A program made the position numbers and the translations under genes. A stretch of 64,000 nucleotides of DNA from assembly GCF_002554705.1 (NCBI RefSeq), contig NZ_PDEP01000010.1:1-64000 (forward strand), given 5' to 3'. The DNA is from Longimonas halophila (GTDB lineage: Bacteria > Bacteroidota > Rhodothermia > Rhodothermales > Salinibacteraceae). The notes under the pieces were generated by a model. That model made no database searches. It was not told where the DNA came from and saw only the letters and a program-made list of their open reading frames with translations. Below, piece after piece: positions 1 through 7,583 of this stretch. Within the stretch, counting starts at the first letter, position 1, and each line of letters begins with the position of its first letter.

Positions 1-353
1 TCCAAGGCCAGCCACATCGCCAGCCGCCGCAGCCGGTTCATCAGAAGACGAAGCATCTCGCGCTGAATACCCATCAACGCTTTGCGTCTTCGGTGATAGC
101 GTGAGCGACTGATCAAGCAGGGAAACAAGTGACGGTAGTCCTTTTGAACCACGCGGTGGAAACTGAGCTCCGAGTCATTCGAATGCCCTTCTTGCATAAT
201 CGAGAGCGTAATAATCTCCGCGTCTGTCATCTTCATACGACCGGTTCCGTTCCGGAACCGGACCTCATCGGGGGCCACTTCCAGATAGAGATCATCGATG
301 ATGCAGTAGAGAATCAGGAACAACTCGTCGGTATTCGGGGTGGATTCGGTCAT
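1..353 (-). CDS. IS982-like transposase, N-terminal part, cut by window edge
   Basis: Reading the minus strand from the ATG at 351-353 gives 117 uninterrupted codons to the edge. The protein begins MTESTPNTDELFLILYCIID and continues with a helical DAEIITLSIMQ segment, then YRHLFPCLISRSRYHRR. This order (short N-terminus, 'IIDDLY', 'EIITL', 'HLFP..SRYHRR') is the layout of IS982-family transposase N-termini. The catalytic acidic residues would lie beyond the edge, so activity cannot be judged. No terminal inverted repeat could be placed upstream. IS982 is the best guess from pattern recognition; another DDE family is possible. Confidence 0.7.
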   Translation of the reverse strand, partial: MTESTPNTDELFLILYCIIDDLYLEVAPDEVRFRNGTGRMKMTDAEIITLSIMQEGHSNDSELSFHRVVQKDYRHLFPCLISRSRYHRRRKALMGIQREMLRLLMNRLRRLAMWLAL

Positions 354-762
354 AACAGCAGAGGGAGCAGCGCCGGTCGGATGAGTGTGAAGACCCATTC
401 GTGACTGGCAAACTGCCTCTGCTGTTTCTGTTTTAACCCGCTTGTATGGCCTTCAGCCTATGGCACAACCCGTTCTCAGAGCCGTTGTATTCTGGAGACG
501 TCTTACCCAGTTCACGGCACTGCGAAGCGCACTACCCGCCGATGCAAACACGAGGCGCATCACACGACGAATGCTGGGTTTCTGGAGGAGTGTTACAAAA
601 AAGAAACCTGCCGTCTTGCATCACGTTGGGCGATCCTGTATTATGAGAAAGCCGTAAACGAGTGGCGCAGGGCACACAGCATCACATCATCCCCGCTGAA
701 ACCGGTTGCTGCCCCCTCGCCCACTGCACTCGCCGCCCTTTTCATGCATTCGAGCGCACGCT
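354..762. other. Gene-free stretch beside the transposase
   Basis: About 400 bases between the start of the transposase (leftward) and the pseudokinase gene (rightward). It should contain the outer end of the insertion element and the promoters of both genes, but I could not place either with confidence. The short open frames here show no protein-like features. Confidence 0.4.
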
Positions 763-3192
763 ATGGAGCTGGCTCCGCTCACCGTTCTCAATAAAAAGTA
801 TTCGATCAAGCGTACGCTTGGCGATCCTGGACCCTTTGACATCAGGTACTTAGGGCAAGACGTAGACTCGAAGGAGCCGTTCGTCATCCGCGAGTATTTT
901 CCGGTTGACGTGGCGAAGCGCGAATCGGGCAAGACCTCCATCGAAGTGACGGGTGGAGAAGAAGCCGAGTCGCTGTTCGAGTCGGGGCTTGGGTACTTCC
1001 GCAAAGAGTCGGAGGTGCTCGCCGGGTTGGAGCATGATGCTCTTCCTGCCCAGTTGGATGTGTTCGAGGCCAACGGTACATGTTACCGGGCACGCCCAAA
1101 CCAGGCCAGTACAACGCTTGCAAAGGGGCTTGCCAGCAAGGGGCAGCTCTCAGAGAAGGCGGCGCTGATGATCATGGTGCCCATCTTAGAGGCACTACAT
1201 GTGGCCCATGAAGCGGGCCTCTACCACGGCGGGGTCTCCCCCGAGACCGTGCGGCTGCTTGAAGGCGGCGATGTGCTGCTGACGGACTTCCGCGGCGCGC
1301 AGATTCAGCTTGCTCGTTCAGCGGACAAGCTCGATCAGATTCGCCAGCCCGGGTACAGTGCTATCGAGCAGTACACGCCTCGCGCCAATCAGGGGCCGTG
1401 GACTGATGTGTACGCAGCAGCGGCAACGATCTGCACTATGGTGACAGGGGAGGTGATGCCCGAGGCGAGCGAACGCCTCGAAGGAGACGACCCCCTGCAC
1501 GCCTTGCTTGAAGACGCCGCAGTATCGTTCTCGCCCGGCGTGCGCGAGGCGCTTATTGAGGCGTTGGTTGTCGATCCATCAAAGCGCCTGCAGTCGGTTG
1601 ATGCGTTGCGCAACGCGCTCGAAGAGTCGTCAGAGCGGTACGACAGCACCGAGGCCGCCTACGCGATCATCTCGGTCGAAGATGAGGAAAGCGCTGACGG
1701 TGAAGCAGGCGATGCAGATGAAGACGACGAAATCGAAGTACTGACCACGGCCAGTGGCGACCGACCGGCCCGTGCGCAGCGTACTCCCGAGGAGAAGTCG
1801 TCGCTGTCGACGGTGCTACTGGTCGGGATTCCGCTGTTGCTGTTAGGCATTGGCGGAGGCCTTTGGTTTGCCTCAGGGGACTCAGGACCCGCCGGTACGT
1901 ACGCGGACTACCGTGCCCAGGCTGACTCGTTGTATGGCGAAGGTGAATACAATGAAGCGGAGAGCTTCTACAACCAGGCTCTGCAAGTACGTCCAGAAGA
2001 CGAGTACGTCCTTGACCAGCTCCGTAGCATCAGCGAGGAGCAGGCCCAAAGTGCCGAAGCGCGCTATGTGGAACAGGTGGAGCGTGGCGAAGAGCTGTCG
2101 GAACGAGCCAATAACTTTTATGAGAACAACAATTACGAAGAAGCCAACACGCTGTACGGACAGGCACTGGCAGCGTATTACAACGCGGTCGATCTGAGCC
2201 CAGACAGCGCACGCACCGAAGAGGCCGAAGGGCGCATCGCTGCTATTCAGGAGCAGCAGCGCGCCATGCTACGTGAACGAGCCGGATCGTCGGGCGGAGG
2301 AGACGGCGGGCTCGGGCCGCAGGAGCTCTACGACTTCTTCATTGAGGAAGGGGAGCGTCAGTATGAACAAGGCAACCTGCTCGCCGCACGTGGTAGCTAC
2401 CAGGATGCGCTGGAATACCGGTCGAGTGACCCGTATGCCGAACAACGCATTGAAACGATCAATGCAGAGCTCGAAGAGCAGGAGAGTGAGGAAGAGTTCC
2501 AGAACCTGATCGACCGGGCTGAGCGTCTCATGCAAACCTCGAACTATGCTGATGCCCAGGATGCTCTGGAACAGGCCGTGCAGCTCAACCCGGATAATGC
2601 AGAGCTGCAAGAAATGATGAGCCAGAACGAGGAGCTACTGGCCGAGCAGCAGCAGCAAGATGAACGCTTCGATCAGCTGCGTACGCAGGCTGACAACGCC
2701 CTGCAAGAAGGCAACTACGAGGAAGCCATCTCGCTCTATCGTCAGGCCTACGAGATTAACCCGGATAGCGACGAGGTCGTAGAGCGTCTGCAGCGTGCAC
2801 AGAGCGAGTACGAGGAGATGCAGATGGCCGCCCAGCGCCAGCAGCGCGAGGAGCAGCGCAGCGAAGAAGACGAAGAGACGGGGGAGCGCATTTACACAGT
2901 CGTTGATCAAGAACCCGCCCCCGTTGGCGGCTTGGCTGCGCTTACGCAGAACGCGTCGTATCCGGAGCGTGCGGCTCGTCGAGGAGTAGAAGGCCGCGTG
3001 TATGTGCAGGCAGTCGTCAATGCTGACGGTAGCGTGCGCGAAGCCGAACTGATTCGCGGCATCGGGTACGGATGCGACCGCGAGGCGCTTCGCGTTGTGC
3101 GCGAGGCGGAGTTTGAACCGGCCCAGGTAAGCGGACGCGCTGTTGCCTCGCGTACCACAGTGTGGGTACAGTTTAGCTTGAGCGGTGACTGA
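763..3192 (+). CDS. Pseudokinase-TPR-TonB_C transmembrane protein
   Basis: An 809-residue protein with three parts. Residues 13-300 read as a Ser/Thr protein kinase fold of the 'EYFP' type. The VAIK-type lysine is Arg43 (VIREYFP), the HRD-type motif is HGG at 155-157 so the catalytic Asp is missing, and DFG is DFR at 175-177. Subdomain IX (WTDVYAAAAT) is kept. It is therefore probably a pseudokinase. One membrane helix lies at about 349-370. The remainder is expected to be periplasmic: several TPR-like units (for example YNEAESFYNQALQVRPED), Glu/Gln-rich coiled linkers, and a C-terminal TonB_C domain (ASYPERAARRGVEGRVYVQ then VREAEFEPA). The ATG at 763 is preferred to an in-frame TTG 19 codons upstream because the fold starts just after it. 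Ligand and partner are unknown. The gene stands alone. Confidence 0.8.
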   Translation: MELAPLTVLNKKYSIKRTLGDPGPFDIRYLGQDVDSKEPFVIREYFPVDVAKRESGKTSIEVTGGEEAESLFESGLGYFRKESEVLAGLEHDALPAQLDVFEANGTCYRARPNQASTTLAKGLASKGQLSEKAALMIMVPILEALHVAHEAGLYHGGVSPETVRLLEGGDVLLTDFRGAQIQLARSADKLDQIRQPGYSAIEQYTPRANQGPWTDVYAAAATICTMVTGEVMPEASERLEGDDPLHALLEDAAVSFSPGVREALIEALVVDPSKRLQSVDALRNALEESSERYDSTEAAYAIISVEDEESADGEAGDADEDDEIEVLTTASGDRPARAQRTPEEKSSLSTVLLVGIPLLLLGIGGGLWFASGDSGPAGTYADYRAQADSLYGEGEYNEAESFYNQALQVRPEDEYVLDQLRSISEEQAQSAEARYVEQVERGEELSERANNFYENNNYEEANTLYGQALAAYYNAVDLSPDSARTEEAEGRIAAIQEQQRAMLRERAGSSGGGDGGLGPQELYDFFIEEGERQYEQGNLLAARGSYQDALEYRSSDPYAEQRIETINAELEEQESEEEFQNLIDRAERLMQTSNYADAQDALEQAVQLNPDNAELQEMMSQNEELLAEQQQQDERFDQLRTQADNALQEGNYEEAISLYRQAYEINPDSDEVVERLQRAQSEYEEMQMAAQRQQREEQRSEEDEETGERIYTVVDQEPAPVGGLAALTQNASYPERAARRGVEGRVYVQAVVNADGSVREAELIRGIGYGCDREALRVVREAEFEPAQVSGRAVASRTTVWVQFSLSGD

Positions 3193-3493
3193 TAAACGAT
3201 ATTTCGGCTCCGATTTCCCCGGAGCTCAGTTTTAAGCTGGAACAGCCTACAGCAGGTTGATACGACACACCGTGCGCCCGCTCTGACCTTGTGTGTCAGG
3301 GCGGGCGTTCGATTGTCATGCATGTACCCGGGCTGTACGCGGGCTCCATCGTTCTTTCAGAAACACGGTGCGTCTTGGGGATGCGAGGGTGTGTGCACCG
3401 CAGCATCATGCGCTTGGTATCCCCTGAACACCGCCCTTACCTGAAGCGTTGAAGCTCTGTGTCGTGTTCTTTTGCTACCAACCCGACGGACGC
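3193..3493. other. Intergenic region with terminator hairpins
   Basis: A 300-base spacer. It holds a small hairpin (GCTCCG at 3207-3212 with CGGAGC at 3220-3225, followed by a short T run) and the larger hairpin listed separately. I see no gene. Confidence 0.5.
3275..3312 (+). terminator. Likely terminator after the pseudokinase gene
   Basis: A 13-bp stem (CGCCCGCTCTGAC at 3275-3287 with GTCAGGGCGGGCG at 3295-3307, one G-T wobble) around a 7-base loop, followed by the weakly T-rich TTCGATTG. The position just after a monocistronic gene suits a terminator. The T-tract is poor. Confidence 0.5.
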
Positions 3494-4606
3494 ATGGCTT
3501 TTTCTTTTGAGTATACCGCGTGGGACGAGGCGCGCCACGGCGATCAGCGTCCGCTGTTCGAGCAGCTCAACGAGCTCTTTCAGGAGCTGCTGCAACACAC
3601 TGCGGGCGATGCCAACGAGGCGCTGGAGTGGCTTACACAGCTCGATGAGCAGTACGACCTGACCGAAGGCCATGATGAGGGGATTGGCGACTTCATTGAA
3701 GAGCTGAAGCGCCGTGGGTATCTCCAGGAAGGCGAGAAGGGGCAGTCCATTCAGATTACGGCCCGCACCGAGCGGGCGTTGCGTGAACGAGCCCTGGATC
3801 GGATCTTTGACAACCTGCAGAAAGACGGGCGCGGCACACATCGTACGCCCTATGCGGGGCAAGGCGACGAGCGGCTGCCCGAGACGCGGCGCTGGGCCTT
3901 TGGCGATAGCATCAACCGGCTCGACGTGACGGGCACGCTCTCGAATGCGTTTCGGCGCAGCGGCATTGGATCCGACTGGCACCTGAGCGAGGACGACTTC
4001 CGTGTGCACGAAACCGACCATCGATCCACGATGGCTACGGTGCTCATGATCGACCTGTCGCACTCGATGGTGCTGTACGGGGAAGATCGCATTACGCCTG
4101 CCCGAAAGACCGCACTGGCGCTGGCCGAGCTTATCAAGACGCGCTATCCCGACGACACACTCGACATTGTGGCGTTTGGAAACGAGGCGTGGGAGGTCGA
4201 CCTGAAAGACCTGCCGTATCTGGAAGTGGGGCCCTACTACACTAACACGCGCGCCGGCTTGCAGCGTGCTCGCGATATTCTGCACCGCCGTAAAAACCGC
4301 AACAAGCAGATCTTTATGATCACGGATGGCAAGCCCAGCTGCCACATCGAAAACGGACGCATGTATCGCAACGCGTATGGGCTCGACCGCCGCATTGTGA
4401 ACAAGGTGCTCGATCAGGGTATGATGTGCCGCCGCGAGGGCATTACCATCACCACATTTATGCTGGCGCGCAACCCCCAGTTGCAAGACTTCGTGCGCGA
4501 CCTAACAGAAACGAACCACGGTCGCGCCTACTACGCCTCGCTCGACGATCTGGGCTCGTTTCTCTTCGAAGACTACGTGCGCAATCGCCGCACGCATGTG
4601 CGATAG
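3494..4606 (+). CDS. VWA domain protein
   Basis: A 370-residue protein without signal peptide. The N-terminal ~170 residues are mostly helical and charged. The C-terminal half is a von Willebrand factor A domain: MIDAS motif DLSHS at 187-191 (DxSxS), a Thr in YYTNTRAG, and the later Asp in ITDGKPS. Such MIDAS proteins bind Mg2+ and protein partners, often a MoxR-type AAA+ ATPase, but none is encoded in this window. The ATG at 3494 (MAFSFEYTAWDEA) is preferred to the TTG 15 codons upstream, whose extra residues look unstructured. A specific role cannot be assigned. Confidence 0.82.
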   Translation: MAFSFEYTAWDEARHGDQRPLFEQLNELFQELLQHTAGDANEALEWLTQLDEQYDLTEGHDEGIGDFIEELKRRGYLQEGEKGQSIQITARTERALRERALDRIFDNLQKDGRGTHRTPYAGQGDERLPETRRWAFGDSINRLDVTGTLSNAFRRSGIGSDWHLSEDDFRVHETDHRSTMATVLMIDLSHSMVLYGEDRITPARKTALALAELIKTRYPDDTLDIVAFGNEAWEVDLKDLPYLEVGPYYTNTRAGLQRARDILHRRKNRNKQIFMITDGKPSCHIENGRMYRNAYGLDRRIVNKVLDQGMMCRREGITITTFMLARNPQLQDFVRDLTETNHGRAYYASLDDLGSFLFEDYVRNRRTHVR

Positions 4607-4663
4607 CACAAGCAACTGCACGGTTTCTATTGGTTCTGTTTTACGTATCCACTCGTTTAGCCT

Positions 4664-5473
4664 ATGGCCGAGCGCGCCCCATTTCGCCCGAAGCAAAGTC
4701 TCGGGCAGAACTTTATGCACGACCCGAACATGATTCGCAAGATTGTCGGGGCGTTGCAGGCGCCGCCCGATGCCCACGTCGTTGAGATTGGGCCGGGCAC
4801 CGGGGCGCTAACAGGATTGCTGAACGAGCGCTACGACACCTTTACCGCACTTGAAATCGACCAGCGAGCCGTCGCGTATCTGAACGAACATCTACCCGCT
4901 GTAGATGTCCGCGAAACTGATGCGCTGGAAGCAAACTGGGCCGCGCTGGCCGAAGAGAAAGGCGGCCCGCTGTACGTCATTAGCAACACGCCGTACTATC
5001 TGACGAGCCAAATCTTATTTGTTCTGCTGGATGCGCGATCCGTCGTGCAGGAAGCGGTGCTTACGATGCAGAAAGAGGTGGCTGAGCGTCTGGTAGCCAA
5101 GCCCCGCACAAAAGCCTACGGCATCCTCAGCGTACTCATGCAGCTGTATGCCAACCCCGAGTACCTGTTCAGCGTCTCGCGTCATGTGTTTACGCCGCAG
5201 CCGAACGTGACAAGCGCCGCCGTGCGCTGCACCTACGCGGTTGACGACGAGCCCGAGGTCGACTTCGACTGGATGCGCACGCTTGTGCGGGCGGCCTTCA
5301 ACCAGCGTCGTAAGATGCTGCGTAACAGCTTGAGCCTGTGGACGAAGGACCAGGATCTGACGCTTCCGAACGACTGGGGCCGCCGCCGCGCTGAAGCCCT
5401 ATCGCCCAGTACATACATCGATCTGGCGGCGTATTTGGATGAACAGGCCGCTCCGCGCTCCGCCACTGAATGA
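4664..5473 (+). CDS. rsmA: 16S rRNA dimethyladenosine transferase RsmA (KsgA)
   Basis: A 269-residue SAM-dependent enzyme that dimethylates the two adjacent adenosines in the 3'-terminal hairpin of 16S rRNA late in small-subunit assembly. The diagnostic N-terminus PKQSLGQNFMHDP is present, the SAM loop EIGPGTGAL is at 41-49, and motif IV is NTPYYLTSQIL, where NLPY is more usual. The C-terminal helical domain includes FNQRRKMLRNSL. Length is normal. It lies 57 bases after the VWA gene and 30 bases before mgtE, so the three may be cotranscribed. Confidence 0.95.
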   Translation: MAERAPFRPKQSLGQNFMHDPNMIRKIVGALQAPPDAHVVEIGPGTGALTGLLNERYDTFTALEIDQRAVAYLNEHLPAVDVRETDALEANWAALAEEKGGPLYVISNTPYYLTSQILFVLLDARSVVQEAVLTMQKEVAERLVAKPRTKAYGILSVLMQLYANPEYLFSVSRHVFTPQPNVTSAAVRCTYAVDDEPEVDFDWMRTLVRAAFNQRRKMLRNSLSLWTKDQDLTLPNDWGRRRAEALSPSTYIDLAAYLDEQAAPRSATE

Positions 5474-5503
5474 CCGCTCCCCGTCTACCTGGTTCCGTGT
5501 GCC

Positions 5504-6874
5504 ATGCCCGACTCTCTGCAGCGCCCCGGCGTACTCGACCTTGACGCCCAGCTTGTCGACGACGTTTCTGTACTTGTGGAAGCGGGGCAGCGCGGCATGG
5601 TGTTGAACCTGGCGGCCGACTTGCATCCTGCCGACCTGGCCCTGCTCATGGCGCGTCTGCCTACCGAGCAGTCTCACACCGCGTTTAGCTGGCTCCCTGA
5701 CGCGCAGGCCAGTGAGATCTTGCTGGAGCTGAGCGACAGCCAGCGTCGCGACCTGCTCCACACCCTGCAGCCCGAGCGTCTGCGACGTCTTATCGATGCG
5801 CTCGACACCGACGACGCCGCCGATGTGCTCAGCGATATGAGCGACGCCCAGGCGCTGCACGTCTTGCCCGACCTGGCCGACACCCACGACGTTGCCGCGC
5901 TGCTGGAGTACGACGAGGAGAGCGCAGGCGGCATCATGGCACGCGAGTTCGTGTCCGTTCCGCCCGAATGGACGCTCGAACACGTCATCGAAGCTGTGCG
6001 TCAACATGCCTCTGACATTGACGACATCTACGCGGTGTTCGTGGTAGGAGCCAACGACCAGCTCGAAGGCGTCGTCTCCCTCAAAGACCTGATGCTGGCG
6101 CCCGCTGACCGCCCCGTGCGCACAGTCATGGACCGCGACGTCATCACTGTAGGCACAGACATGGACCGCGAAGAGGTTGCGCGCATCATGGAGCGCTACG
6201 ACCTGGTATCGCTCCCCGTGGTCGATGCCACCGGCGGAATGGTCGGGCGGATAACCATTGACGATGTCGTCGATGTGATTCGGGAGGAGGCCGAAGAAGA
6301 TATTCAGATCATGAGCGGGGGCTCGGGCATCGAGCAGCCCGACGACACCGTGTGGGCCGTGAGCCGGGGGCGGCTCCCCTGGTTGCTCGTGGGGCTGTTT
6401 GGCGCCGGGCTTTCGGGGTCTGTGATCGGTGGATTCGAGGTTGCTCTGGAGCAAGCGGTGGTACTGGCCACTTTCATACCCATCGTAACAGCCATGGGAG
6501 GTAACGTCGCAGTGCAAAGCGCTGCCATTGCTGTACAAGGGCTTTCTTCGGGCGACATCTGGATGGATGACCTGGGACGGCGTATCCTGAAAGAGATGGG
6601 TGTTGCGCTTCTTAACGGAATCGTCTTGTCTCTGCTTCTCTGCAGCGCGGTTGCTGTGCTGAATGTGGGCCATGTGCAGCTTCTGATTGCTACCTTGGCC
6701 TCAACCATGCTTACCGTGATTCTGGTAGCGACCACGAACGGTGCACTGGTGCCGTTCGCCCTGAAATGGCTCGGCATTGACCCTGCCAGTGCAATGGGGC
6801 CGTTTGTTACCACGCTAAACGACATCATTGGGCTGAGCATCTACTTCATGTATGCGACGCTTATTTACCTGTGA
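5504..6874 (+). CDS. mgtE: Magnesium transporter MgtE
   Basis: A 456-residue Mg2+ channel/transporter of the inner membrane. In order: an N-terminal superhelical domain (LHPADLALLMARLP, LLHTLQPERLRRL), a tandem CBS pair (from SAGGIMAREFVSVPPE to ITIDDVVDVIREEAEED), a connecting helix, and five membrane helices. The membrane part carries GGNVAVQSA and the terminal PFVTTLNDIIGLSIYF, with the conserved Asp that lines the Mg2+ site. In the known family the CBS domains sense intracellular Mg2+ and close the pore. Length and order are typical. Confidence 0.96.
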   Translation: MPDSLQRPGVLDLDAQLVDDVSVLVEAGQRGMVLNLAADLHPADLALLMARLPTEQSHTAFSWLPDAQASEILLELSDSQRRDLLHTLQPERLRRLIDALDTDDAADVLSDMSDAQALHVLPDLADTHDVAALLEYDEESAGGIMAREFVSVPPEWTLEHVIEAVRQHASDIDDIYAVFVVGANDQLEGVVSLKDLMLAPADRPVRTVMDRDVITVGTDMDREEVARIMERYDLVSLPVVDATGGMVGRITIDDVVDVIREEAEEDIQIMSGGSGIEQPDDTVWAVSRGRLPWLLVGLFGAGLSGSVIGGFEVALEQAVVLATFIPIVTAMGGNVAVQSAAIAVQGLSSGDIWMDDLGRRILKEMGVALLNGIVLSLLLCSAVAVLNVGHVQLLIATLASTMLTVILVATTNGALVPFALKWLGIDPASAMGPFVTTLNDIIGLSIYFMYATLIYL

Positions 6875-7583
6875 GCAAGCATCTCATCCCGACACAAAAG
6901 AAAGAAGCATGTGCAGGGTACTTGAGCTTCGGACCAGCCAGCGTTACTTGGCTTAGCAAAACTTGGCGTGCCGTTTTCATTGGGAGAAAAGAATCCAGCG
7001 ACGGGAGCTTCTCAATCTGTAGTCCCAATTATTCTGTTAAGGAAATGGAAATAGTCGGTTTTCCCCGTTATGTTGCCGGTTTCAGCAGGTCATTGACTTG
7101 AAAACGTACGTATCACCTCTTAACGTAACTGTCGCATGAGCGCAATACTTCCATAACGTTGAAGTATCCCAGCATCGTAGCCCAGTCGTCCTGAAGAAAA
7201 TATACAGGATCTGGATTAGTGACGAAGCAATTGGGACATAACTACGGATGAAACGCGCCCCTACACTTCGTTGCATAGTCAAATTGGGCTGTCGATTGCC
7301 CATACTCTTCGCCTGTGCCAGTATATCATGTTGTACTGTTTCAGTGTGACATTGCCGAGGCACGTTGGGCCCTGTGCTGGCTCAACCATGGCAAGATAAG
7401 ATCCTCTCCGTAGTAAGGTGAGAGAGGACATCACCAGGAACCGTGTGGAAAGAGCAATCCAGAAGAAAGTAGCGAAGCGGGGCTTCTGCATGTATGCTTT
7501 CGCGTTTTTGGTGTCACGGTGCTCATGGACAGTAGACAACCCGTTACTGCTCACCCATTTTTTGTCAGATAGAAAACGGAGCC
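6875..7583. other. Long leader before the first SusC gene; no gene seen
   Basis: About 700 bases with visibly lower GC than the flanking genes. The small open frames inside are not protein-like. The region presumably carries the promoter and 5' UTR of the first SusC-SusD pair. I could not identify a regulator binding site, sRNA or riboswitch here. Confidence 0.4.

Noticed and set aside
6871..7101. 76-codon frame overlapping the mgtE stop
   Set aside because: No domain pattern and low protein-like character; most likely non-coding leader DNA.
7320..7583. A riboswitch or sRNA upstream of the first SusC gene
   Set aside because: I looked for thi-box, S-box, cobalamin and other conserved cores and found none.
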